The notes beneath the pieces were generated by a model. That model did no database searches. It had not been told where the DNA came from and was given only the letters and a program-made list of their open reading frames with translations. Below, one piece after another: positions 17,025 to 24,912 of a DNA stretch of 64,000 nt. The stretch comes from Flavobacterium sp. HSC-32F16. GTDB taxonomy: Bacteria > Bacteroidota > Bacteroidia > Flavobacteriales > Flavobacteriaceae. Position numbers and translations under genes: made by a program. Positions within the stretch are counted from its first letter, which is position 1, and the number at the start of each line of letters is the position of its first letter. The stretch is from the NCBI RefSeq assembly GCF_024171645.1, contig NZ_JALKAC010000002.1:992001-1056000 (forward strand), read 5' to 3'.

Positions 17025-18314
17025 ATGTCAAAAAAAACAGTTTACTTCTTAGTTGGCGGGGCGATAGTTATAATTGCTGCATTAGTAGGTCTTTCCAAAT
17101 CAGGAGTAATAGGAAATAAAGAAGAAGGAAAAGAAGTTGAAATTTCAAAAGTAGTGGCTTCAACCATTGTCGAAACGGTTTCGGCAACTGGAAAAATACA
17201 ACCGGAAATTGAAGTTAAAATTTCGCCAGAAGTCTCAGGAGAAATTATTTTGTTGAATGTAAAAGAAGGTCAGGTTGTAAAAAAAGGAGATTTATTGGTT
17301 AAAATAAATCCTGATTTATACACTTCAAGTTACAATCGTTCGGTTTCTAATTTATCAGGAACAAAAGCGGGTTTAACACAGTCTGAAGCGAGTTTTAAAG
17401 AAGCAAAAGCCAATTACGAAAGAAATAAAACCTTGTATGATAAAGGTGTTATTTCCAGATCAGATTGGGATAAAGCCATAGCTTCTTTTGAAGTAGCAAA
17501 AGCAACCAGACAAACATCTTATTACAATGTTCAAAGTGCTTCGGCATCTGTAAATGAAGCGAAAGACAATTTAGGGCGTACCACAATTTATGCTCCAGCC
17601 GATGGTACAATTTCAGTACTAAATGTAGAATTAGGAGAGCGTGTTTTAGGAACACAGCAAATGGCAGGAACTGAACTTTTAAGAGTAGCCAATCTTAATA
17701 ATATGGAAGTTGAAGTGGATGTAAATGAAAATGATATCGTAAAAATTAAAATTGGAGACGAAGCAAATGTTGAAGTAGATGCTTATTTAAAAAAGAAATT
17801 TAAAGGTACAGTAACCAGTATTTCGAATTCTGCAAGTTCAACATTAACATCAGATCAGGTTACAAACTTTAAAGTAAAGGTTCGAATTTTAAAAGAATCG
17901 TATCAGGATTTATTAGAAGGAAAACCAAATACATATTCTCCTTTTAGACCTGGAATGACCGCTACAGTAGATATTATTACCACAACTAAAAACAATGTTT
18001 TGGCAGTGCCAATTAGTTCTGTAGTTGTAAAATCTGATACTGCAGCAGTTAAAGATTTTAAAGTTGAAGATCCAAACGAGAAAAAAGCAGCTCCAAAAAG
18101 CGATAAAAAATTCGAATGCGTTTTTGTGAAAGTAGGCGACAAGGCTAAAATCAGAGTTATTAAAACCGGAATTCAGGACGATACCAATATTGAAGTAATG
18201 TCGGGATTAAAATCTGGCGATGTGGTAATTACAGGACCTTACACAACCGTTTCTAAAGAGCTGAATTCTGGAGATAAAGTAAAACTTAAAAAAGCAGATG
18301 CTCCTAAAAAATAG
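17025..18314 (+). CDS. Periplasmic adaptor (MacA-type membrane fusion protein), second copy
   Basis: The 429-residue adaptor has an N-terminal anchor (FLVGGAIVIIAALVGLSKSG). The first lipoyl half is KISPEVSGEIILLNVKEGQV and the helical hairpin spans about residues 105-180. The second lipoyl half is IYAPADGTISVLNVELGERV, with barrel and membrane-proximal domains ending in GLKSGDVVITGPYTTVSKEL. A charged insert near residue 345 (EDPNEKKAAPKSDKKF) is not part of the usual fold. It starts six bases after tolC. Two non-identical adaptors for one ATPase suggest a mixed adaptor hexamer or two alternative pumps. Confidence 0.92.
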   Translation: MSKKTVYFLVGGAIVIIAALVGLSKSGVIGNKEEGKEVEISKVVASTIVETVSATGKIQPEIEVKISPEVSGEIILLNVKEGQVVKKGDLLVKINPDLYTSSYNRSVSNLSGTKAGLTQSEASFKEAKANYERNKTLYDKGVISRSDWDKAIASFEVAKATRQTSYYNVQSASASVNEAKDNLGRTTIYAPADGTISVLNVELGERVLGTQQMAGTELLRVANLNNMEVEVDVNENDIVKIKIGDEANVEVDAYLKKKFKGTVTSISNSASSTLTSDQVTNFKVKVRILKESYQDLLEGKPNTYSPFRPGMTATVDIITTTKNNVLAVPISSVVVKSDTAAVKDFKVEDPNEKKAAPKSDKKFECVFVKVGDKAKIRVIKTGIQDDTNIEVMSGLKSGDVVITGPYTTVSKELNSGDKVKLKKADAPKK

Positions 18315-18323
18315 ATCAATAAT

Positions 18324-18578
18324 ATGATCATTGCATTACATGGAGTTCCGGCAGAAATGATTTTTAGCTTATTTGGCGCTTTTATTACTATCGTTATATA
18401 TATGATATGGGTGCATTACAGCGTCTATAAAACAAAATATTATAATGATGAATTTAAATATTTTACAGTAGAGAAAAGACTGATTTTGTATTTAAGCTTT
18501 TTATTAGCAAATTTATTTGTGGCATTTCTGTTATTTTGGTTATTAACCTTTATTTTTGCAACTTTAATATTCCGATGA
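18324..18578 (+). CDS. Small two-helix membrane protein (unknown function)
   Basis: The 84-residue product has two long hydrophobic segments (about residues 8-28 and 50-82) joined by a charged, tyrosine-rich linker (YKTKYYNDEFKYF). I do not recognise a family. It begins nine bases after the second adaptor, so it is likely cotranscribed with the efflux operon, but its 3' end also holds the predicted promoter of tsaB. A role as an accessory subunit of the pump is possible and untested. Conserved coding is suggested by the tidy helix pattern and a normal stop. Confidence 0.6.
   Translation: MIIALHGVPAEMIFSLFGAFITIVIYMIWVHYSVYKTKYYNDEFKYFTVEKRLILYLSFLLANLFVAFLLFWLLTFIFATLIFR
18551..18558 (+). 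promoter_or_regulatory. -7 promoter element for tsaB
   Basis: TATTTTTG is an exact TAnnTTTG match inside the 3' end of the preceding small gene, about 48 bases before the tsaB start. Confidence 0.45.
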
Positions 18579-18605
18579 TTTTTTAATAAAAAACACTTTA
18601 CTACT

Positions 18606-19277
18606 TTGTCTTTTATCCTTAATATAGAAACAGCAACCAAAAATTGTTCAGTATCAATTGCAAAAAATGGCGAAACTATTCTTTGCAAAGAAATTGCTGA
18701 AGAAGGATATTCGCACGCCGAGAAACTTCATGTTTTTATTGAAGAAGTTATTGCAGAATCTGGCGTTTCAGTGCAGGATTTAAATGCAGTTGCTGTAAGT
18801 CAGGGCCCTGGATCTTATACAGGTTTACGAATTGGCGTTTCGGCAGCTAAAGGATTGTGTTACGCATTGAATATTCCTTTAATCGCTGTAGATACATTAC
18901 AGACTTTGGCATCAAAGGCGAAAGTTTCTGACGGAAAAATTATCCCGATGATTGATGCCAGAAGAATGGAAGTTTACAGTGAAGTTTTTACTGCCAATTT
19001 AGAAGTTGAAAGAACAATTCAGGCAGAAATTATTACAGAAGATTCTTTTTCAGAATATAAAGAAACACTTTATTTTGTTGGCGATTGTGCCGAGAAATGC
19101 AAGCCGGTTTTAACTAAGGAAAACTTTGTGTTTTTAGAAGAAATCAAATATCCTTCGGCAAACGAAATGAGTAAAATCAGTTACGATAAGTATCAAAAAA
19201 GCGACACTGTAGATGTCGCTTATTTTGAACCTTATTATTTAAAAGATTTTATGATGACACTGCCTAAAAAGCAATAA
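18606..19277 (+). CDS. tsaB: tRNA threonylcarbamoyladenosine biosynthesis protein TsaB
   Basis: TsaB is the inactive ASKHA-fold partner of TsaD; with TsaE they make the t6A37 modification of ANN-reading tRNAs. The 223-residue protein opens with ILNIETATKNCSVSIA, the family's beta-hairpin start, and has the diagnostic AVSQGPGSYTGLRIGVSAAKGLCYAL near residue 65 and IDARRMEVYSEVF near residue 118. The start is TTG at 18606; no ATG fits. The opposite strand ends here, with mscS converging after a seven-base gap and no visible hairpin between them. Confidence 0.94.
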   Translation: MSFILNIETATKNCSVSIAKNGETILCKEIAEEGYSHAEKLHVFIEEVIAESGVSVQDLNAVAVSQGPGSYTGLRIGVSAAKGLCYALNIPLIAVDTLQTLASKAKVSDGKIIPMIDARRMEVYSEVFTANLEVERTIQAEIITEDSFSEYKETLYFVGDCAEKCKPVLTKENFVFLEEIKYPSANEMSKISYDKYQKSDTVDVAYFEPYYLKDFMMTLPKKQ

Positions 19278-19284
19278 TCCATTT

Positions 19285-20097
19285 TTATTTTTGAAGCGTA
19301 AACGGCTGAACAGAAATTCCTGCTTGGTCTAATGCTGTTTTACAATTCTCTAAAGTTTCAGAAAAAACAGATCCGTAATTAGCATTTTTAGCCCACGGAC
19401 GTACCGCAAAATCTACTGAACTCGCAGATAAATTTTTAACAAAAACTTCTGGAGCCGGATTTTGAAGCACCTTTGGATTTTTGGTTAAAACATCCAATAA
19501 AATATCTTTCGCTTTTTTAATATCCGAATCATAAGAAATTGAAAAAGTCAAATCAGCTCTTCTTTCTCCCTGCATCGAATAATTAATAATCGTGCCGTTT
19601 GACAATGCTCCATTTGGAACAAATACAGTTTGGTTGTTTCCAGTAAGCATTTTGGTAACGAAAATCTGAATTTCTACTACCGTTGCAATAACGCCTTGTG
19701 CTTCGATCGTATCGCCAACTTTAAAAGGCTTAAAAACGATAATCAGCATTCCTCCTGCAAAATTAGAAAGAGAACCTTGAAGAGATAAACCAACAGCAAG
19801 ACCCATTGCACCCAAAATGGCTACGAATGAAGAAGTCTCGATTCCCAGATTAGAAATAAAAGTTACAAATAATAAAATTCGTAAAGCCCATAATAAAATA
19901 TCAGCAAGAAATTTAGTTAAAGTTGGGTCCAGATTTCTCTTTACCATTATTTTTCTAATGATTCTGTTTATTAATTTTATGGCATATAAACCAACAAATA
20001 AAACCAGAAATGCCGAGATTAATTTTGGCGAATAATCAATTAAAAGATTGATGAATTTCGCAGCGTAATTGCTTAATTGTTCAGGATTGATGTACAT
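19285..20097 (-). CDS. Small-conductance mechanosensitive channel (MscS family)
   Basis: MscS channels open under membrane tension and release osmolytes. This 270-residue protein is close to the minimal E. coli MscS size. It has three N-terminal membrane segments; the pore helix TM3 is the Gly/Ala-rich AILGAMGLAVGLSLQGSLSNFAGG (residues about 92-115). The beta domain follows with VGDTIEAQGVIATVVEIQIF and VFVPNGALSNGTIINYS. It is convergent with tsaB. A -7 element and a terminator-like hairpin lie just before its ATG. Confidence 0.94.
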   Translation of the reverse strand: MYINPEQLSNYAAKFINLLIDYSPKLISAFLVLFVGLYAIKLINRIIRKIMVKRNLDPTLTKFLADILLWALRILLFVTFISNLGIETSSFVAILGAMGLAVGLSLQGSLSNFAGGMLIIVFKPFKVGDTIEAQGVIATVVEIQIFVTKMLTGNNQTVFVPNGALSNGTIINYSMQGERRADLTFSISYDSDIKKAKDILLDVLTKNPKVLQNPAPEVFVKNLSASSVDFAVRPWAKNANYGSVFSETLENCKTALDQAGISVQPFTLQK

Positions 20098-20107
20098 TAT
20101 TTTAAAT

Positions 20108-20132
20108 AAAAAAACCTTCCCAATAGAGAAGG
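20108..20132 (-). terminator. Terminator-like hairpin just upstream of mscS
   Basis: On the minus strand CCTTC-tctattgg-GAAGG is followed by seven T residues and then the mscS start codon. It could terminate the upstream small gene, or, since a -7 element precedes it, act as a leader hairpin of mscS. Confidence 0.5.
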
Positions 20133-20146
20133 CGTATTGATTGCTG

Positions 20147-20154
20147 CAAATATA
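20147..20154 (-). promoter_or_regulatory. -7 promoter element upstream of mscS
   Basis: The minus strand reads TATATTTG, an exact TAnnTTTG match, about 50 bases before the mscS ATG. The hairpin at 20108-20132 lies between this element and the gene. Confidence 0.5.
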
Positions 20155-20183
20155 AAATAATTATCTGTTAATTTAGAAACTGC

Positions 20184-20459
20184 TTATTTTTCTGATTCTT
20201 CAGAATCAAAATCAGTTACGGCTTCTTCACTCACATCAACAACTGTTTCCGAGACAAGTTTATAATCAGGATTGGTATTTTCTGCTATTACTTCTTTTAT
20301 AGAATCAAATACATCACTGATTAAATCCACGGCATTTTCTAGTATAGGTTCAGCGGCATCTTTAATTTCTTCGACAGTATTTTCTGCCTGGACAGCAAAA
20401 TCGCTTGTTTTTTCTTTTGCAGACCCAAATAAATTGGTGAAAAATGAAGTTAGTCCCAT
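20184..20459 (-). CDS. Small acidic helical protein (unknown function)
   Basis: The 91-residue product has a short hydrophobic/aromatic N terminus (MGLTSFFTNLFGSAKEKTSD), then a long, strongly acidic amphipathic helix region (VEEIKDAAEPILENAVDLIS and onward), and a Glu/Asp-rich tail (EEAVTDFDSEESEK). It has no membrane segment or cysteine and resembles small YtxH/apolipoprotein-like stress proteins in composition only. I do not recognise a family. It lies upstream of mscS on the same strand with a 86-base gap. It is likely real because of its clean codon use and start. Confidence 0.55.
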   Translation of the reverse strand: MGLTSFFTNLFGSAKEKTSDFAVQAENTVEEIKDAAEPILENAVDLISDVFDSIKEVIAENTNPDYKLVSETVVDVSEEAVTDFDSEESEK

Positions 20460-20567
20460 GGTTTTGATTTGGTTGGTTTAGAATACAATATTAATTGTTT
20501 TTCCAGAATTACAATTGAATTTTGCAATAATTAATTGATAACGAATTTGTTTCGTATAATTTTTAAC

Positions 20568-20645
20568 ACACAGAGATATAGATTTTGAAACTCAAAAATT
20601 AAGCGTTCCATTTTTTAAAAACACATATAGTTTTGTCTATGTGTT
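20568..20645. repeat. Intergenic element with ACACA/ATGTGT inverted ends
   Basis: The left end carries AACACACAGAGATATAG. The right end is a hairpin, AACACATA-(ten bases)-TATGTGTT, and the right arm is also complementary to the left end. The stretch has no coding potential. I recall similar CACATAG-rich intergenic elements in other Flavobacterium genomes, but one copy here cannot prove repetition. Confidence 0.4.
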
Positions 20646-20666
20646 AGTAAATTTAAGAATCCTGTA

Positions 20667-20693
20667 TAAAAAAAGCGCCTCGATTGAGACGCT
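20667..20693 (-). terminator. Rho-independent terminator after nfu
   Basis: On the minus strand AGCGTCTC-AATC-GAGGCGCT forms an eight-pair stem with one mismatch, followed by seven T residues. It lies about 30 bases past the nfu stop. Confidence 0.75.
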
Positions 20694-20720
20694 GCTTTCT
20701 GTATTGTATTAAAAATGGTT

Positions 20721-21620
20721 TTATGCATTCAAAGCTTCAACTTTAATAGCCTCGTCGTTCAGCATACTTTTAAGCATATTTTCGATACCGCTTTTTAAAG
20801 TAAATGTTGATGAAGGACAACCGCTGCAAGCACCTTGTAAAATAACTTTTACTGTTTTATCCTCCTCATTATAAGAATCAAAAGCAATATTTCCTCCATC
20901 AGCCGCAACTGCTGGTTTTACGTATTCTTCTAAAATGTTGATAATCTGCTGAGAAGTTACGTCTAACTTGTCAAAAGCTTCGTCTTTAGTTACATCATTT
21001 TTAGTAGTAGTCTGAATTAGATTTTCATCTAAAACAGTTCCTCCATTTTCGATGAATTGTTTAATGAATGTTCTTAATTCTAAAGTAATTTCCTGCCAGT
21101 CGTTGATTTCATATTTCGTTACAGAAATATAATTCTCATCAATAAATACTTCTTTTACATAAGGGAATTTGAATAATTCCTGCGCTAATGGAGAAGAAGC
21201 CGTTTGATCTATATTTTTGTACTCAACCGCATTTCTGGTTAACATTCTGCTCACCACAAATTTTAAAGCCGATGGATTTGGAGTTGTTTCTCCGTAAACC
21301 GTTATAGGCTGTTTTTTAGCTTTATTCTCGTCAATTTTTATTATGACACCGCCTTTATCTACATAGGCTGTAATTTGTTCTGCAACGGCATCCTTTACAT
21401 CGTCCCACTCTACAATGCTGTATCTTTCGACTGCAATAAAATTTCCCGAAATATAAACTGTTTTTACAAACGGAAGGTAGAACAGCTGTTGTGCTAGAGG
21501 AGATGCTTGTGCTTCGTCAATGTTTTTGAATTCAAAGCTTTGATTTTGAGTGATAAAATCTTCAAACTCGAACTTTAATATCGTTGGATTTTGAGTTTCT
21601 TTTATAGTGATTTTTGTCAT
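20721..21620 (-). CDS. NifU-type Fe-S scaffold with duplicated Nfu N-terminal domain
   Basis: The 299-residue protein has two tandem Nfu_N domains and one C-terminal NifU domain. The repeat units align well: QNPTILKFEFEDFI...SPLAQQLFYLPFVKTVYISGN near residues 8-60, and TPNPSALKFVVSRML...SPLAQELFKFPYVKEVFIDEN near residues 105-160. The C-terminal domain has the cluster-binding CxxC in QGACSGCPSSTFTL. Nfu proteins carry or deliver [4Fe-4S] clusters to client enzymes. The ATG at 21620 is chosen because a longer start at 21638 lies inside the predicted -7 box. Confidence 0.92.
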   Translation of the reverse strand: MTKITIKETQNPTILKFEFEDFITQNQSFEFKNIDEAQASPLAQQLFYLPFVKTVYISGNFIAVERYSIVEWDDVKDAVAEQITAYVDKGGVIIKIDENKAKKQPITVYGETTPNPSALKFVVSRMLTRNAVEYKNIDQTASSPLAQELFKFPYVKEVFIDENYISVTKYEINDWQEITLELRTFIKQFIENGGTVLDENLIQTTTKNDVTKDEAFDKLDVTSQQIINILEEYVKPAVAADGGNIAFDSYNEEDKTVKVILQGACSGCPSSTFTLKSGIENMLKSMLNDEAIKVEALNA

Positions 21621-21635
21621 GGTAGTAATTTTTTG

Positions 21636-21643
21636 CAAATTTA
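21636..21643 (-). promoter_or_regulatory. -7 promoter element upstream of nfu
   Basis: The minus strand reads TAAATTTG, an exact TAnnTTTG match 16 bases before the ATG at 21620. Confidence 0.55.
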
Positions 21644-21763
21644 CTAAAGTTATTTTCTACTAATGGCTATATTTGATTTTTTAATAAAATAATTAAGACT
21701 CTTTTCAAATAATTCGTACGAAATTATTAAGAGAGCAAAATTTATTCAAACTAACTAACCATT

Positions 21764-22753
21764 ATGAAATTAAAAATCAAGTTTTTATTTGTTTTTTTAA
21801 TTGCTTCGTTCTTTACTTATTCTCAAGAAGGAATCCCTGTTTATTCGGATTACTTATCAGATAATTATTACTTAATTCATCCTTCGATGGCGGGTGCTGC
21901 GAATTGTGCAAAAATCAGATTAACAGCCAGAAAACAGTGGTTTGGCCAGGAAGATGCACCATCACTTCAAACTTTAAGTTTTAACGGAAGAATAGGCGAG
22001 AGATCTGGGGCGGGAATCATTGTTTTTAACGATAAAAATGGTTATCATTCAGAAAAAGGAGTTAAGCTTACTTACGCACATCATATTATGTTTTCCAGAG
22101 ATGAACTCGATTTGAATCAGCTTTCGTTTGGTATTAGCGGCGGATTAATTCAGAGTCAGTTAAACGAGACAAAGTTTGGAAATGTTTTTGATCCCATTGT
22201 TTTTGGTTCGATTCAAAAAGATTCTTATTTCAATGTAGATATTGGGGCATCGTATAATTTCCTTGATTTTTATGCACACGCAACGGTTCAGGGCGTTCTT
22301 GAAACCAGAAGAGAGTTATACACAGATTATGAAAGCGATAATTTGAGAAAGTTTCTTTTTAGCGCCGGATATGTATTTGGGAAAAGAGATAAAATTACCT
22401 GGGAACCTTCCATTTTATTTCAATATTTTGATCAGACCAAACAAAAGTCGATCGACTTGAATTTAAAAGCTTATAAGAATATGGATTTTGGAAGCCTATG
22501 GGCAGCATTATCCTATAGAAGAAGTTTTGATGGCGCACAGTTTAATTCAGGTAGTAGTATTTCGTCTCAAAAATTGCAATATATTACGCCAATTATAGGT
22601 GTAAATTTTAAAAACTTTATGTTTGCCTATACGTATTCGCAAGTTACGGGAGATGTGAAATTTGATACTGGCGGTTATCACCAGATTACTTTAGGAATTG
22701 ATTTATTTTGTAGAAAGGAACGTTACGACTGTAATTGTCCTGCAATTAATTAA
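21764..22753 (+). CDS. PorP/SprF family type IX secretion protein (orphan)
   Basis: The 329-residue protein has a signal peptide (FVFLIASFFTYSQE) and the PorP/SprF opening (PVYSDYLSDNYYLIHPSMAGAA...RLTARKQWFGQEDAP). Barrel strands follow, ending near QITLGIDLFCRKERYDCNC. PorP/SprF proteins are outer-membrane barrels that anchor T9SS-exported proteins such as SprB at the surface. They are usually encoded right after the large secreted protein they serve, but here the upstream neighbour is nfu on the other strand, so no partner is evident. The C-terminal cysteines (YDCNCPAIN) are unusual. A carbonic anhydrase gene follows nine bases later. Confidence 0.9.
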   Translation: MKLKIKFLFVFLIASFFTYSQEGIPVYSDYLSDNYYLIHPSMAGAANCAKIRLTARKQWFGQEDAPSLQTLSFNGRIGERSGAGIIVFNDKNGYHSEKGVKLTYAHHIMFSRDELDLNQLSFGISGGLIQSQLNETKFGNVFDPIVFGSIQKDSYFNVDIGASYNFLDFYAHATVQGVLETRRELYTDYESDNLRKFLFSAGYVFGKRDKITWEPSILFQYFDQTKQKSIDLNLKAYKNMDFGSLWAALSYRRSFDGAQFNSGSSISSQKLQYITPIIGVNFKNFMFAYTYSQVTGDVKFDTGGYHQITLGIDLFCRKERYDCNCPAIN

Positions 22754-22762
22754 AAATTTATT

Positions 22763-23281
22763 ATGGTTATTAAATCTGTAAACGGAAAAGCACCTTCTAT
22801 TCCAGAAGATTGTTATGTTGCTGAAAATGCTACAATTGTGGGTGATGTTTCATTTGGTGATTCTTGCAGCGTTTGGTTTAATGCTGTGGTTCGCGGCGAT
22901 GTTCATTATATTAAAATAGGGAATAAAGTAAACATTCAGGATGGTGCCATAATTCATTGCACTTATCAAAAACACCCTACTGTTATAGGAAATAATGTAT
23001 CAATTGGACATAATGCGATTGTACACGGATGTACGATTCACGACAATGTCTTAATTGGAATGGGCGCTATTGTAATGGATAATTGTATTGTCGAAAGTAA
23101 TTCGATTATTGCTGCCGGAGCAGTTTTAACTCAAAATACTTTTGTTCCGTCAGGTACTATTTTTGCGGGCGTTCCTGCTAAAAAAGTAAAAGATATAGAT
23201 CAATCTGACTTTGCAGGCGAAATCGAACGTATTTCGAACAATTATGTAATGTATTCAGGCTGGTTTAAAGACGAAGAATAA
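22763..23281 (+). CDS. Gamma-class carbonic anhydrase family protein
   Basis: The 172-residue protein is a left-handed beta-helix made of hexapeptide repeats. The zinc-binding histidines are in DGAIIHCTYQ, and in IGHNAIVHGCTIHDN, matching gamma carbonic anhydrases and the PaaY/YrdA group. The conserved CSVWFNAVVRGDVHYIKIG stretch near residue 33 is also typical. Such proteins interconvert CO2 and bicarbonate, though some family members act on thioesters or have no measured activity. It lies nine bases after the porP/sprF gene and is probably in the same transcript without a functional link. Confidence 0.92.
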   Translation: MVIKSVNGKAPSIPEDCYVAENATIVGDVSFGDSCSVWFNAVVRGDVHYIKIGNKVNIQDGAIIHCTYQKHPTVIGNNVSIGHNAIVHGCTIHDNVLIGMGAIVMDNCIVESNSIIAAGAVLTQNTFVPSGTIFAGVPAKKVKDIDQSDFAGEIERISNNYVMYSGWFKDEE

Positions 23282-23301
23282 AAATATAACCTTCAAATAA
23301 A

Positions 23302-23349
23302 AAATTCCAAATTCCAATGAAGTATCAATACAATTGGAATTTGGAATTT
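23302..23349. terminator. 17-bp inverted repeat between convergent genes
   Basis: The arms at 23302-23318 and 23333-23349 are perfect 17-base complements around a 14-base loop. Each arm is itself a direct repeat of the word ATTCCAA. The location between convergent stops suggests a bidirectional terminator, although T tracts are short. Confidence 0.6.
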
Positions 23350-23370
23350 ATATTTTGGGAATTTTATAAA

Positions 23371-24087
23371 CTACAGATTGATCTTTTCAAAGAAAGTATT
23401 CTTGTAGCTTTCACTTATCGGAATTCGTTTGTCGCTTATTAAAACTTTATTTTTCTGAATAGATTTTACATGTTTTATATTGATAATGTAAGACCTGTGA
23501 ATTCTCGAAAAACCTTTGCTGGAAAGTAAGTTTTCCAGTTTTATTAAGCTGATTAAAGTCAGCGTAAATTTATTGTCTGTGGTGTATATTTTGACGTAAT
23601 CTTTTAAACCTTCGATAAACAAAATATCCGAAAAATTCATTTTTACGTTTTCATATTCAGCTCTAACAAACATAAAATCCTGCTCAACTTCCGGAGCCGG
23701 AACATTTTCAGAAACAGCCTGAACCGGAGCAGCCGGATTACTGATCTGCTGCGCTCGAACAACTGATTTTAGAAAGCGATGAAACGGAATTGGTTTTACC
23801 AAATAATCAACAGCACCAAGATTAAAACCCTCTACAGCGTAATCAGAATAGGCTGTAGTGAAAATTACTAAAGGTTTTTTTTCTATTGTGTTTAAAAAAT
23901 CAATTCCTGAGAAATGCGGCATCTGGATGTCCAGAAAAATCAAATCAATATTATTTTGATTGATAAATGAAACGGCATCAATAGCATTATTAAAAGTACT
24001 GACTAATTCTAGAGAATCGACTTTTTTGACAAAATCTTCTAGTAATTCAACTGCTAAAGGTTCGTCATCAATAATTACACATTTCAT
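23371..24087 (-). CDS. LytTR-family response regulator
   Basis: The 238-residue protein has an N-terminal receiver domain (MKCVIIDDEPLAVELLEDF with the acidic pair; phosphoacceptor D in LIFLDIQMPHFSGID; K in DYLVKPIPFHR). Its C-terminal LytTR DNA-binding domain is at about residues 135-238 (LFIEGLKDYVKIYT, FSRIHRSYIINIKHVK). It pairs with the LytS-like kinase encoded two genes upstream on the same strand; a dioxygenase-like gene lies between. The start is set at MKCVIIDDEP, since upstream residues do not fit a receiver domain. Confidence 0.93.
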   Translation of the reverse strand: MKCVIIDDEPLAVELLEDFVKKVDSLELVSTFNNAIDAVSFINQNNIDLIFLDIQMPHFSGIDFLNTIEKKPLVIFTTAYSDYAVEGFNLGAVDYLVKPIPFHRFLKSVVRAQQISNPAAPVQAVSENVPAPEVEQDFMFVRAEYENVKMNFSDILFIEGLKDYVKIYTTDNKFTLTLISLIKLENLLSSKGFSRIHRSYIINIKHVKSIQKNKVLISDKRIPISESYKNTFFEKINL

Positions 24088-24189
24088 CTGTTGGAAATTA
24101 AGTTTTAAATTGTTTTTGGCAGTCAAAAGTAGTTTTAAACCAGTAAATTAAGTTTTAAAATTATCATAAAATACGGGTTAGTTCTAAAA

Positions 24190-24900
24190 TTATCCGTTTA
24201 CCGTAATGGTTTTGGTTAAAGTATATCCGTCAGTTAAATTTCCGGTCATTGCGGCCATCTCACTTGAAAGACTATCAGAGAAAACATTATCTCTTGTATT
24301 TAATGTATCGGCTTGACCATGAGCGGCGTAGTTTGTACTAGAATATACTTCGCTCGAAACGTTTTCAGGAAAAGCAATCTGCGTTACCAATAATGACGAA
24401 CCGCTGCTGTTTAAAACTTCAACATGCACATGAGGCGCTCTGCCTTGATACCAGCCCGGATATATCGAAATAAACGAAACTTCGCCGCTGGCATTTGTAG
24501 TTTGTCTTCCTCTTAAAAAATGAACCGAAGTATAATCTGTCTGCTGCATTTGCGTACCGCCATATTCAGAATAATTCCCGTCTTTATCACAATGCCATAC
24601 ATCTACTAAAACATTTGAAAGAGGTGCACAATCATTGTTTTTGTTTTCAATTTTTAAATTGATAAGCAATGCAATACCCACACGGTCAGATTTTATATTC
24701 TCTAAAACCAGCTGACTTGGTGTTTTGATAGGAAAAGGACCTTTTGTCTCTGCAGGAGAAACAACACAGCTTTCGTCTTCGGAAGAATTTGCATCTGAAT
24801 CATCATTGTCGCTTTTTGAGCAGGATTCTAACAGTTTAGAAGCACCCGCTAAGGCAGTAATGCCTAAAAGACCATTTCTAATAAATTTTTTTCTGTCCAT
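24190..24900 (-). CDS. Intradiol dioxygenase-like lipoprotein
   Basis: The 236-residue protein begins with a lipoprotein or Tat-like leader (MDRKKFIRNGLLGITALAG, lipobox LLESC near residue 29). It continues with the intradiol ring-cleavage dioxygenase fold: PAETKGPFP, VDVWHCDKDGNYSEYGG, and SVHFLRGRQTT. It also has the iron-ligand region IYPGWYQGRAPHVHVEV with Tyr and the HxH pair. Known intradiol enzymes cleave catechols or protocatechuate and are cytoplasmic; a membrane-anchored export form such as this is a separate group whose substrate is not known. It lies between the kinase and regulator genes of a LytS/LytTR system. Confidence 0.85.
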   Translation of the reverse strand: MDRKKFIRNGLLGITALAGASKLLESCSKSDNDDSDANSSEDESCVVSPAETKGPFPIKTPSQLVLENIKSDRVGIALLINLKIENKNNDCAPLSNVLVDVWHCDKDGNYSEYGGTQMQQTDYTSVHFLRGRQTTNASGEVSFISIYPGWYQGRAPHVHVEVLNSSGSSLLVTQIAFPENVSSEVYSSTNYAAHGQADTLNTRDNVFSDSLSSEMAAMTGNLTDGYTLTKTITVNG

Positions 24901-24912
24901 AATCACATTTGT

